Source: Candidatus Aminicenantota bacterium (GTDB taxonomy: Bacteria; Acidobacteriota; Aminicenantia; Aminicenantales; Aminicenantaceae). Taken from it: a stretch of 16,701 nucleotides of DNA. Under the pieces are notes generated by a model, which was not told where the DNA came from, did not search any database, and saw only the letters and a list, made by a program, of their open reading frames with translations. The stretch is from assembly GCA_004378665.1 (NCBI GenBank), contig SOIA01000061.1:1-16701 (forward strand). The letters are read 5' to 3'. Shown piece after piece: positions 1 to 7,320 of this stretch (position 1 is its first letter; each line of letters opens with the position of its first letter). A program made the translations under genes and the position numbers.

Positions 1-39
1 CTCCTTGTCCACATTGTAACCGGCGAGGATGACTTTCAT
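1..39 (-). CDS. Start of a protein, possibly ThyX-like (partial)
   Basis: Only the first 13 codons are inside the window; they read MKVILAGYNVDKE and run off the left edge without a stop. The opening MKVILAGYNVD resembles, from memory, the N-terminus of flavin-dependent thymidylate synthase (ThyX)-type proteins from anaerobic bacteria, but 13 residues cannot prove that. The ATG at 37-39 has no Shine-Dalgarno sequence upstream, and a good sigma-70-type promoter at 50-78 would start transcription only about 4 bases before it. If it is ThyX it would make dTMP, which would sit well with the nrdJ gene in this window, though in a separate transcription unit. Confidence 0.4.
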   Translation of the reverse strand, partial: MKVILAGYNVDKE

Positions 40-49
40 GGCTTTCAGT

Positions 50-78
50 AAAATAGAAAGAATTGAATAAAATGTCAA
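50..78 (-). promoter_or_regulatory. Sigma-70-type promoter for the left-edge gene
   Basis: On the minus strand, TTGACA (73-78) is followed by a 17-base spacer and TATTTT (50-55). The -35 box is a perfect match, the spacing is ideal, and the -10 box matches 4 of 6. The predicted start of transcription is near position 43, only about 4 bases from the ATG at 39. Confidence 0.6.
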
Positions 79-230
79 CTTCACATTCTTTCCACTTTCC
101 TCTTTTCATTTCTGAGCATCCTTATTAAAATAGGGTATCCAAGAAGAGCGGAAGACTTCAGAGGCTCTTTGAAAAAGAAAAACTGCGTGAGTGGACAGAT
201 ATCGAAATCATTCACAACAAGGAGATAAAA

Positions 231-719
231 ATGTTAGATGTATCAACAGCCCCGGCCAAGGAACTTTTGGCCATGGCGGTCAAAGCGGAGATAGACGCGA
301 ATCAAACCTACTCGGGCATAGCCCGCAGGCTGTCCAATCCCCTGCTCAAAGAAAAATTCCAGTGGTTGGCTTTCGAAGAAAACAAACACCGGGAAATCCT
401 CGAAAAGCTTTATGCGACACAGCATTCCGGCGAGGAAATTCAACTCCCGGACAAAGTGGACGAAGACCTGCTTCCTGCCATCGACATCAGCCCGTCTTCT
501 TCCCTGACGGATATCCTTTTCCAGGCAATGGAGTCGGAGAAATCCGCAGAGAATTTTTACGCCGAGCTTGCAAAAAGGGTGGACGAGACTCAGAAAAAGG
601 TTCTCGAGTACCTGAGCAAGGTCGAGCACAGCCACTACATGATGCTCAAAAGTGAATACGCGCTGGCTCAGGATTTCGAGGATTACGCGGAAAAAGAGAT
701 CGACAAGATCATCACGTAG
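231..719 (+). CDS. Ferritin-like diiron protein (rubrerythrin/COG1633 type), paralog 1
   Basis: This 162-residue protein reads as a four-helix ferritin-like domain with no rubredoxin tail. Possible diiron ligands are E20, E50 and H53 (E-x-x-H in EENKH), E103, and E132 and H135 (E-x-x-H in EHSH), which is the repeated pattern of the rubrerythrin/ferritin-like superfamily. It probably binds iron and may reduce peroxide or store iron in the cytoplasm; the exact reaction cannot be read from sequence. The start is supported by AAGGAG at 219-224, seven bases before the ATG. It is the only plus-strand gene, and its TAG is one base from the rtcB stop codon. I saw no convincing promoter in 79-230. It is clearly paralogous to the protein at 6798-7307: same spacing of E20, E50xxH53 and E132xxH135. 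Confidence 0.85.
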   Translation: MLDVSTAPAKELLAMAVKAEIDANQTYSGIARRLSNPLLKEKFQWLAFEENKHREILEKLYATQHSGEEIQLPDKVDEDLLPAIDISPSSSLTDILFQAMESEKSAENFYAELAKRVDETQKKVLEYLSKVEHSHYMMLKSEYALAQDFEDYAEKEIDKIIT

Positions 720-720
720 A

Positions 721-2142
721 TCAGCCCTTCATCACGCCGACAGGGACGACCTTTGCGACGAGCTTCCCTATGCCCGCCTTGTGGGAAACATTGACGACCT
801 CATCCACATCCTTGTAAGCCTGAGAAGCCTCCTCAGCCACTCCTTTCCAGCTTGTGGATTTGAGCTCGATTCCCCGACTCTCCAGGTCCTGCTTGATCTT
901 TTCCCCCCTGAAACGGCGGATCGCTTCATGCCTGGACATCACCCTCCCCGCGCCGTGGGCCGTGGAACCAAAACTCAACTGTTCCGCTTCCCGCGTCCCG
1001 ACGAGGATGTAAGAGGCTGTTCCCATGCTTCCTGGAATGATTATCGGCTGACCCACGGAACGGTAGACTTCGGGAATCTCTTCCCGGCCAGGACCAAAGC
1101 TTCGTGTGGCCCCTTTACGGTGCACACATACATCTTTGAGCCGGCCGTCAATGCTGTGCTTCTCGATCTTCGCCACGTTGTGACAGACATCATAGACCTG
1201 GTCCATCCCTTCCGAGCTTCCGATGACTTTCTTGAAAACATTCCGGACCCAATGGGCGATCATCTGGCGGTTCGCAAAAGCATAATTGACCGCCGCGCTC
1301 ATGGATTTATAGTACTGCTGGCCCAGTGGGGAACGGACAGGCGCATTGATCAACTCTCTATCGGGCAATCCCCGGCTGCCGATCTTATTCTCCATCAACC
1401 GGATATAATCAGAGGCCACCTGATGGCCCAGTCCCCGGCTTCCGCAGTGGATCATCACTAAAATCTGGCCTGTTGAGTGAATCCCGAACACCCGCGCCAC
1501 ATCCTGATTAAAGATCTCGATGACCTTCTGGATCTCCAGAAAATGATTCCCAGCACCCAGTGTCCCTAACTGGGGCATCCCGCGCTCTATGGCACGGAGG
1601 GAGAGATGGCCGGGATCCGCTTCCCTCACCCTCCCGTTCTCTTCTGTGCGCTTCAAATCCTCATTCCAACCGTATCCGTTCTCCACTGCCCATTCCGCTC
1701 CTTTGACACAAACCTCCAAGAGAACGTTCCGGTTCAAACGCGTTATCCCTCCTTTACCCACCCCGGCCGGAACCTCCCTGAAAATCTCGTCTAAAAGCTG
1801 CTTTCTTTTTTCATGGATATCTTTTTCTGTGTAGTCTGTCTTCAGCAGCCGCACCCCGCAGTTGATATCATAGCCGACTCCTCCGGGAGAGATGATCCCC
1901 TGCTCCAGATCAAAAGCCGCCACTCCACCAATCGGAAAACCGTATCCTTGATGGGCGTCGGGCATCACATAGGCGGTTTTCAGGATCCCGGGCAGGCAGG
2001 CCACGTTCCTGGCCTGCTGAAGTGTCCGATCGCGTTTCACACCTTCGAGAAGCTTCGAAGACGTATAGATCACCGTGGGGACCTTCATATCCCCGGATTT
2101 GGGAATTTCCCAGGTATAATCATTAATCTTTTTTAGATCCAT
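721..2142 (-). CDS. rtcB: RNA-splicing ligase RtcB
   Basis: The 473-residue protein has the full RtcB fold. RtcB joins RNA ends carrying 2',3'-cyclic phosphate or 3'-phosphate to 5'-OH ends, using GTP and manganese. Visible motifs are D92-I-N-C95-G (metal ligands), GAGNH with H200, IHCGSRGLGHQ with H232, CHN with H321, and S-T-A-H396-G-A-G-R, whose histidine is the expected site of guanylylation. Length is normal for bacteria and archaea. The start is supported by GAGG seven bases before the ATG, overlapping the archease stop. The gene lies 9 bp after archease, its known activator, so the two are almost certainly co-transcribed. In bacteria its role is usually repair of cleaved tRNA or rRNA rather than intron splicing; no tRNA is nearby to suggest a target. 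Confidence 0.97.
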   Translation of the reverse strand: MDLKKINDYTWEIPKSGDMKVPTVIYTSSKLLEGVKRDRTLQQARNVACLPGILKTAYVMPDAHQGYGFPIGGVAAFDLEQGIISPGGVGYDINCGVRLLKTDYTEKDIHEKRKQLLDEIFREVPAGVGKGGITRLNRNVLLEVCVKGAEWAVENGYGWNEDLKRTEENGRVREADPGHLSLRAIERGMPQLGTLGAGNHFLEIQKVIEIFNQDVARVFGIHSTGQILVMIHCGSRGLGHQVASDYIRLMENKIGSRGLPDRELINAPVRSPLGQQYYKSMSAAVNYAFANRQMIAHWVRNVFKKVIGSSEGMDQVYDVCHNVAKIEKHSIDGRLKDVCVHRKGATRSFGPGREEIPEVYRSVGQPIIIPGSMGTASYILVGTREAEQLSFGSTAHGAGRVMSRHEAIRRFRGEKIKQDLESRGIELKSTSWKGVAEEASQAYKDVDEVVNVSHKAGIGKLVAKVVPVGVMKG

Positions 2143-2151
2143 CCTGACACC

Positions 2152-2574
2152 TCAAACATCGACCACAACCTGAACCATGAAACGGTCTCTGCTTTCAATC
2201 TCCATTTCATCGTAGGTTATGGCCTTCACATCGCCATGGATTTTATATTTTTCAGAGTAGTTATCCCCTCTGAAAAGAGCCTTCAATCTGTACAGGCCTT
2301 CTGTTTTCTCGATCCGGATGTGATCCGGAGAACCCAGCAGGAACGATCTGGAATCCAACAGATAGATGATCTCTTCCAGAAAGCTGGAGAGCAGCTGCTC
2401 GAGGTCTTTCCCTTTGATTTCCACCTCAAGCTCAACTTTTGGTTCGATCTCCTGCCAGTCCCACATCAAAGACGCCGTGGCCAAAGCTGCATTGCCAAAG
2501 GCTTCTTCGAGGGTCTCTCCAAAAGCCTGAAATTTCGCATCGGCGGTGTGTTCGAGAAACCTGTATCTTTTCAT
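2152..2574 (-). CDS. Archease, RtcB activator
   Basis: The 140-residue protein matches archease in length and layout: the N-terminal HTADA motif (D12), a central acidic helix region with LEQLLSSFLEEIIYLLDS near residues 58-75, the KAITYDEMEI stretch near 117-126, and the C-terminal VVVDV with D139. In characterised archeases the N- and C-terminal aspartates bind metal. Archease speeds guanylylation of RtcB and allows multiple turnovers. The gene ends 9 bp before rtcB, which is the classic pairing. A short TAGGA sequence lies just before the ATG at 2572-2574, overlapping the stop of a small ORF upstream, so translation may be coupled to it. Confidence 0.95.
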   Translation of the reverse strand: MKRYRFLEHTADAKFQAFGETLEEAFGNAALATASLMWDWQEIEPKVELEVEIKGKDLEQLLSSFLEEIIYLLDSRSFLLGSPDHIRIEKTEGLYRLKALFRGDNYSEKYKIHGDVKAITYDEMEIESRDRFMVQVVVDV

Positions 2575-2576
2575 TC

Positions 2577-2684
2577 CTAAGCTTCCTCTGTATCTTCACT
2601 CATTTTATTCTTAAGATGCTGTTCGAAACCGCTGACCGCCATTGTCAATTCATCCAGGTCTGTGACCAATGCGGAACCGCTCAC
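2577..2684 (-). CDS. Small unrecognised ORF (35 aa) between amrS and archease
   Basis: A GTG at 2682-2684 opens a 35-codon frame that ends in TAG two bases before the archease ATG. It has a strong Shine-Dalgarno sequence, GGAGG, six bases upstream of the GTG, and starts 27 bases after the amrS stop, so it fills the only sizeable gap inside this operon. The peptide begins MSGSALVTDLDELTMAVSG and ends acidic (KMSEDTEEA). It reads as a short soluble acidic peptide without signal or membrane segment. I do not recognise it. It may be a real small protein, or the frame may mainly serve to couple translation into archease. Confidence 0.5.
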   Translation of the reverse strand: MSGSALVTDLDELTMAVSGFEQHLKNKMSEDTEEA

Positions 2685-2711
2685 TCTATCCCTCCGCACA
2701 TTCCTGTTGAT

Positions 2712-3743
2712 TTATTCTGGCTTCGGGTTCTGCTCGAACCGTCCGCCTATTTTATTTCCGCAGAAGGGACATGCGGAATCCTTCACTTTGTTATCCGAAA
2801 CATGGAATCCATCTCTCCGGATGAGGATCCTTCCACAAGACGGGCATTGGGTGCTTTCTGACTCCCCGCAGACATTCCCGATGTACACGTAGCGAAGCCC
2901 TTCTTCCTCACCGATGGAACGCGCCTTATGCAGGACTTCGACGGGGGTTGCCGGAGCATCGGTGAATTGATAATCGGGATGGAACCGGCTGAGATGCCAA
3001 GGAATATCCGGGTCTGTTTCGGCGATGAACCGGGCAATGCTCCGGAGTTCATCGATGCTGTCATTCTGGCCTGGAACCACGAGTGTGGTGACTTCCACCC
3101 AGATGTTCATCTTTTTCATCTGCCGGATCGAATCCAGGACAGGCTGAAGATGCCCCTGACACATCTCCTTATAAAATTCCTCTCGGAAAGATTTCAGGTC
3201 CACATTGCAGGCGTTCAAATGGGGATGAAAAGTTTCCAGAGCTTCAGCAGTCATGTAGCCGTTAGTCACGAATATGTTGGCCAATCCCTTTTTTGCGGCG
3301 AGTTGAGCTGTGTCGTAAGCATACTCGTAGAAAATCGTAGGCTCAGTATACGTGTAGGAAATACTGCGGCAGCCGGATTTCTCGGCTGCAGACACCACAT
3401 CCTCGGGGAGCAGCGTGTGACCGGATACTCCGCTGTCTTTCCTCTTGTTGGACTGAGAGATCGACCAGTTCTGACAGAACGGGCAGCGGAAATTGCATCC
3501 TATTGTCGCGATAGAGAAGGACGTTGTTCCTGGCAAAAAATGATAGAGAGGCTTTTTTTCGATGGGGTCGACATGAGCCGCGATGACTTCCCCGTAGACA
3601 TGAGTGTAGAGTTTTCCCTCTTTATTTTGCCTGACACCGCAAAATCCAAATTTTGAGTCCACAATTTGACACAGATGACTGCAGAGAAAACAGGAGACCT
3701 TCTGCCCAGGAAGGGTACGGTAGAGCATGGCTTCTTTGATCAT
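2712..3743 (-). CDS. amrS: AmmeMemoRadiSam system radical SAM enzyme
   Basis: The 343-residue protein has three cysteine regions typical of the AmrS family. An N-terminal set (C18, C21, C25, C35, then GVRQNKEGKLYT) comes first. The radical SAM motif C83-NFR-C87-PF-C90 follows. A C-terminal zinc-ribbon pair (C300/C303 and C325/C328) closes the protein. It therefore binds a 4Fe-4S cluster and S-adenosylmethionine; the substrate of the family is not known. AmrS usually occurs with AMMECR1 and MEMO1 proteins, neither of which is in the window. The ATG overlaps the nth stop codon (ATGA) and has no ribosome site of its own, so translation is probably coupled to nth. Length is normal and no key residue is missing. 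Confidence 0.9.
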   Translation of the reverse strand: MIKEAMLYRTLPGQKVSCFLCSHLCQIVDSKFGFCGVRQNKEGKLYTHVYGEVIAAHVDPIEKKPLYHFLPGTTSFSIATIGCNFRCPFCQNWSISQSNKRKDSGVSGHTLLPEDVVSAAEKSGCRSISYTYTEPTIFYEYAYDTAQLAAKKGLANIFVTNGYMTAEALETFHPHLNACNVDLKSFREEFYKEMCQGHLQPVLDSIRQMKKMNIWVEVTTLVVPGQNDSIDELRSIARFIAETDPDIPWHLSRFHPDYQFTDAPATPVEVLHKARSIGEEEGLRYVYIGNVCGESESTQCPSCGRILIRRDGFHVSDNKVKDSACPFCGNKIGGRFEQNPKPE

Positions 3744-4417
3744 CTGAACGACTTAGGAATATTCAGTTCATTTTCAGGATAAAACTCGCTCGCCGAAGGG
3801 CAGAGGTGCCTCAGCTGGCATTCCGGACAGCGCGGCTTCCGCGATGGGCAGACTCTACGGCCGTGGAGGACGAGCATGTAATTGAAATCGATCCAGTCTT
3901 TTTTAGGAACGATCGCTATCAGGTCCTGTTCAATTTTATCGGGGACATTCTCCTTGCTCAAACCCAATCTCTGAGACAGACGTTTCACATGGGTGTCGAC
4001 GGCGATGCCTTCTGCCTTTTGAAAAGCACTGGAGAGGACGATATTGGCCGTCTTCCTGGCCACTCCGGGAAGAGTCAGGAGGTCTTCCATGTTATCCGGG
4101 ACCGCTCCGTCAAAATCCTCGACGATCTTTTTGGACGCTCCGATGATGCTCTTGGTTTTATTCCTGAAAAAGCCTGTGGATTTGATTTCCATTTCTAAAA
4201 CTTTTGGGTCCGCCGAAGCGAAATCGTGTGGAGTCGGATGCTTTTTGAAAAGTGATGGAGTGATCTGGTTGACTCTTTCATCGGTGCACTGCGCAGATAG
4301 AATGGTGGCCACAAGAATCTGATGAGGCGATTCAAACCTCAAAACGGTCCGGCTTTTGGGATACGCCTTGTATAAAACTGCAATAATTTCCCCGATTCTC
4401 TGTTTTGCGCTTTTCAT
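3740..4417 (-). CDS. nth: Endonuclease III (base-excision repair glycosylase/AP lyase)
   Basis: Taking the ATG at 4415-4417 gives 225 residues, close to the 211 of the E. coli enzyme. Endonuclease III removes oxidised pyrimidines and nicks the abasic site. The helix-hairpin-helix LPGVARKTANIV carries catalytic K122, and AVDTHV carries D141. The 4Fe-4S ligands C190, C197, C200 and C206 keep the C-x6-C-x2-C-x5-C spacing. The open frame extends 14 codons further, into the nrdJ tail, but GAGG seven bases before this ATG and family length favour the shorter form. It starts 14 bp after the nrdJ stop and overlaps amrS by four bases, so it is an internal gene of this operon. Confidence 0.95.
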   Translation of the reverse strand: MKSAKQRIGEIIAVLYKAYPKSRTVLRFESPHQILVATILSAQCTDERVNQITPSLFKKHPTPHDFASADPKVLEMEIKSTGFFRNKTKSIIGASKKIVEDFDGAVPDNMEDLLTLPGVARKTANIVLSSAFQKAEGIAVDTHVKRLSQRLGLSKENVPDKIEQDLIAIVPKKDWIDFNYMLVLHGRRVCPSRKPRCPECQLRHLCPSASEFYPENELNIPKSFR

Positions 4418-4431
4418 CTCCTTGCCTCGTT

Positions 4432-6555
4432 TCAAAAGGGACACATCCCAGAAGGGCATCCTCCCGCGTACTCGGATTCGGCCATGATAAAATCCAGAAG
4501 TTCTTCCCTCTCTTCTCCGATCCGCGAATCAAAAGCCAGCACCTGGTTTTTCTTGGTGTCGTAGCGGTATATCGTGATCCCTTTGCATTTTAACTCATGA
4601 GCCAACAGATAAATCTTGCGCACATCCTCCACAGTGGAGTCAAAAGGTAAATTTATGGTTTTGGAAACAGAATTATCGGTGTATTTCTGAAAAGCGGCCT
4701 GAATCCGCAGATGGTGTTTAGGGGGAACATCAAAGGCGGTGACAAAGACTTTCCTTATATCCGCAGGGAACTGCTTGATGTCCCGTATTGATCCTACTTT
4801 TCCGACCTCAGCCAGGAGCTCTTTTGAATACAGGCTCCTCATCCTGAGTTCCTCTTCAAACAGGGAGTGGATCTCATAGAGTTTTCTCCCGGATAGAACG
4901 TTGCGGACAAAGCTGAGCGCGAACAGAGGCTCGATCCCGCTCGAACAGCCCGCAATGATGCTTATGGTTCCGGTCGGAGCCACAGTGTTCACAGTGGCAT
5001 TGCGCATCCGCATGTTCTTCTTCGGATAGATGGACTCCTTATGGTTGGGGAATACGCCTCTCTCTCGAGCCAGAGCCTGGGATGCCTTAAGGGAGGCGTC
5101 GCGGACAAATTTCATGACCTTCAACGCCACCCGGACTGCACTCTCCTGATTATAAGGAATTCCCAATTTGATCAGCATGTCTGCAAAACCCATCACACCC
5201 AAGCCGATCTTGCGGTTGGCAAAGGTCATCTCTTGAATCTGAGGAAGAGGATAGGAGTTGACTTCTATCACATCATCTAAAAAGCGCACCCCCCATTCAA
5301 TAGCATCTTCCAGTCTGTCCCATTCCATGGAACCGTTCCTCACGAACTTCGACAGATTGACCGATGCCAGGTTGCAGCTCTCATTGGGCAGGAGAGGAAT
5401 TTCCCCGCACGGATTCGTTGCCTCTATCCGACCGAGCCGAGGAGTCGGGTTCCGGCGGTTGATCTCATCGAGAAAAATCAGTCCCGGGTCTCCCGTACGC
5501 CACGTAGAGTACACGATCAGGTCAAACAGAACTCTGGCCTTGACGGATTTGACAGTCTTTCTTGTCCGGGGATTGACCAGGTCAAATTTGCTGTTTCTTC
5601 TGACAGCATCCATAAACCCATCGGTCACGCCCACGGAAAGGTTAAAATTGGAAAAAGCCCCTTCCTCAATCTTGGCTTCGATGAAATCAACGATATCCGG
5701 ATGGTCACAGCGCAGGATGCCCATGTTGGCTCCACGCCTTCTGCCTCCCTGGACAATGACTCCAGTGGCCTGGTTAAAAATGCTCATGAAGGAAACAGGG
5801 CCGGAAGCTTCCCCCTTAGTGGAAGAAACCAGGTCTCCCTTCGGCCTCAACCGGGAAAAATCAAAACCCGTACCGCCACCGGTCTGATGAATCTTAGCCA
5901 TATTCTTTAGAGCTCCAAAGATCCCTTCTATGGAATCTTCGACCGGAAGCACAAAACAGGCAGACAGCTGCCCGAGTGAAGTCCCGGCATTCATCAGTGT
6001 GGGCGAATTGGGCAAAAATTCAAAACTGGTCATCATCCGGAAAAATTTCTCTTCCACCTCATTTTTGTTTCTCTTGGATTTGAAATTCGCCTCTCCTTCA
6101 CTGACACTTCCGGCAATCCTGCGGAAAAGCTCTCTGGGTGTTTCGACGATGTTCTTCTCATCATCCTTCAACAGATAGCGCTTTTTGAGGACAAAAAGAG
6201 TATTCAAAGGAAGTTTCAGGTCATCCCTGACGCCATAAATGACCTTGACCTGTCTGATGTCTTGATGTTCTTCACGGTAGAGGATGTAGCTACGGGCAAC
6301 AGAGCTCAAACCTTCCTGCATCAACACCTCTTCCACGATATCCTGGATCTCTTCAACAGAAGGGGTCTTGTCTTTAAAGACCTCAGTCACTCTCTCCAGG
6401 ACTTTCTCTGTGGAAACATCGGCTGTATGAGCGGCTTTCTTTTCATCAGCGAGAGCTTCGAGAGCCGCTCGGAATATGGCTCTCTCTATTTTCTGCTTGT
6501 CAAAGCCAACCAGAGAATTATCTCTCTTCCGGATTTTTTTCGGTAAACGCGCCAC
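4432..6555 (-). CDS. nrdJ: Adenosylcobalamin-dependent (class II) ribonucleotide reductase
   Basis: The 707-residue protein begins with an ATP-cone (about residues 5-95), the allosteric domain of ribonucleotide reductases, followed by the ten-stranded barrel. C200 (LSACFVLP) and C394 (NESCNLAS) should be the redox pair, and NPCGE at 381-385 supplies the radical cysteine C383 and E385. The tail GGCPSGMCPF carries C700 and C705, the pair that relays electrons from thioredoxin or glutaredoxin. These features and the absence of a small subunit or glycyl-radical tail indicate class II, which works without oxygen using vitamin B12. Translation starts at GTG (6553-6555) with AAGGAGG ten bases upstream. 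It is the first gene of the operon that continues to rtcB. Confidence 0.95.
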   Translation of the reverse strand: MARLPKKIRKRDNSLVGFDKQKIERAIFRAALEALADEKKAAHTADVSTEKVLERVTEVFKDKTPSVEEIQDIVEEVLMQEGLSSVARSYILYREEHQDIRQVKVIYGVRDDLKLPLNTLFVLKKRYLLKDDEKNIVETPRELFRRIAGSVSEGEANFKSKRNKNEVEEKFFRMMTSFEFLPNSPTLMNAGTSLGQLSACFVLPVEDSIEGIFGALKNMAKIHQTGGGTGFDFSRLRPKGDLVSSTKGEASGPVSFMSIFNQATGVIVQGGRRRGANMGILRCDHPDIVDFIEAKIEEGAFSNFNLSVGVTDGFMDAVRRNSKFDLVNPRTRKTVKSVKARVLFDLIVYSTWRTGDPGLIFLDEINRRNPTPRLGRIEATNPCGEIPLLPNESCNLASVNLSKFVRNGSMEWDRLEDAIEWGVRFLDDVIEVNSYPLPQIQEMTFANRKIGLGVMGFADMLIKLGIPYNQESAVRVALKVMKFVRDASLKASQALARERGVFPNHKESIYPKKNMRMRNATVNTVAPTGTISIIAGCSSGIEPLFALSFVRNVLSGRKLYEIHSLFEEELRMRSLYSKELLAEVGKVGSIRDIKQFPADIRKVFVTAFDVPPKHHLRIQAAFQKYTDNSVSKTINLPFDSTVEDVRKIYLLAHELKCKGITIYRYDTKKNQVLAFDSRIGEEREELLDFIMAESEYAGGCPSGMCPF

Positions 6556-6577
6556 TTTTTCGTTTCCTCCTTATTAT

Positions 6578-6588
6578 GGGGACGTTCC
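6578..6588. repeat. Palindromic GGGGACGTTCC site (copy 1)
   Basis: The string GGGGACGTTCC lies in the leader of nrdJ, about 20 bases before the ribosome site. The same core appears in reverse orientation at 7321-7332, upstream of the second ferritin-like gene, and the related GGGGACAGTCCC occurs twice near the right end. Short dyads of this kind resemble dispersed extragenic palindromes, but that class is an inference. Confidence 0.5.
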
Positions 6589-6695
6589 GCTGATCATCTT
6601 TTCTCTCAAAAAAACCTGACTGGAAAAAAACCTGCTGGGTCTGCGCAAGAACGGGTGTTGAAAGAAATGCCCTTCTTCTTTCTGCCTGCTCTATG

Positions 6696-6701
6696 ATTAT
6701 A
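6696..6701 (-). promoter_or_regulatory. Possible -10 box for the nrdJ operon
   Basis: A perfect TATAAT lies on the minus strand 141 bases before the nrdJ start and just downstream of the terminator at 6725-6741. The hexamer 17 bases upstream is TTTCTA, a poor -35. If used, the leader would be about 130 bases long and contain two CAGGTTTTTTT copies (6608-6618 and 6624-6634). I saw no cobalamin riboswitch or B12 box in it. Confidence 0.35.
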
Positions 6702-6724
6702 TACAAAACCTGAATAAATAGAAA

Positions 6725-6741
6725 AGCAGAGGAGCTCTGCT
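6725..6741 (-). terminator. Hairpin terminator after the ferritin-like gene
   Basis: AGCAGAG and CTCTGCT pair perfectly around a 3-base loop. On the minus strand the hairpin is followed by TTTCTATTT and on the plus strand by CTGTCTTTTTT, so it may act in both directions. It lies 57 bases past the stop of the 6798-7307 gene and separates that operon from nrdJ. Confidence 0.6.
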
Positions 6742-6797
6742 CTGTCTTTTTTCCCGGCTGTTTGACCGTCTTTCAGCGTGAGGCGTGAATGTCAGGC

Positions 6798-7307
6798 CTA
6801 AGGTCCAAGATGCACCATGTCATGGCCAAAATGAAAAGCTTCGACATCATAGTAATCTGGAAATTTCTCAAGAAGATCGATCTCTGATTTGACCATGAAA
6901 TAATGACTCCTCTCCACCCGGCTTAAATATGCAAGTATCTTCTGGCTGTTCTCATCCTCTGCCTTCTCACTCGCCTCTTTATAGAACTGCTCACTGGTTT
7001 TTTCAACCTGGAGTGCGGCTTTAAAAAGGTCGAGAACAAAGGCTTTGTCATTAAGTGACGCCTTGATCGGAGGGAGGAAGGATTTTTTTGGGAGCTTGAG
7101 TTCTTTTTCAGGGAATCTTTGAGAAAAAAGCCTCTCGAGTATCTTGCAGTGTTTTTTTTCTTCGAAGATCAAGAACTTGAGCTTCTGTCTCAGAAGCTCA
7201 TTCTTGATCTTCTCCAACAGTCTGGAATAGAAATCCGCGGCATCGACCTCCGAACGGACGGCCACAGCCAGGATCTCATAAGGTTGAAGTTTTGGATCTA
7301 AATTCAT
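6798..7307 (-). CDS. Ferritin-like diiron protein, paralog 2
   Basis: The 169-residue protein has the same ferritin-like layout as the protein at 231-719. Expected iron ligands are E20, E50 and H53 (EEKKH), E102, and E132 and H135 (ERSH). Several stretches are shared almost word for word, for example the YLS-[KR]-VE-x-SHY segment. It has no rubredoxin domain. Its C-terminus is longer and histidine-rich (H159, H162 and H166 in FHFGHDMVHLGP), which may add a metal site. A GAGG sequence six bases before the ATG supports the start. It follows rubrerythrin by 40 bp and ends the upstream gene series, so it is likely expressed with rubrerythrin. Role: iron binding or oxidative-stress defence; the reaction is not established. 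Confidence 0.85.
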   Translation of the reverse strand: MNLDPKLQPYEILAVAVRSEVDAADFYSRLLEKIKNELLRQKLKFLIFEEKKHCKILERLFSQRFPEKELKLPKKSFLPPIKASLNDKAFVLDLFKAALQVEKTSEQFYKEASEKAEDENSQKILAYLSRVERSHYFMVKSEIDLLEKFPDYYDVEAFHFGHDMVHLGP

Positions 7308-7320
7308 ATCAGCCTCATAT

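Noticed and set aside
652..1461. Long plus-strand open frame (269 codons)
   Set aside because: It is antisense to rtcB, whose frame is clearly conserved, and its product resembles no family; long frames opposite a real gene are expected at this base composition.
4418..4459. 14-codon extension of nth into nrdJ
   Set aside because: It is not part of endonuclease III and overlaps the conserved nrdJ cysteine tail; the internal ATG has a ribosome site.
5258..5887. Plus-strand open frame of 209 codons
   Set aside because: It is antisense to the nrdJ catalytic barrel, which is well conserved; no ribosome site or family match.
6518..6706. 62-codon minus-strand frame across the nrdJ start
   Set aside because: It overlaps the nrdJ start in another frame and the U-rich leader; no ribosome site and no recognisable sequence.
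6556..6724. Cobalamin riboswitch before nrdJ
   Set aside because: Looked for because NrdJ needs B12; no B12-box-like sequence or suitable fold was seen, and the leader is too short.
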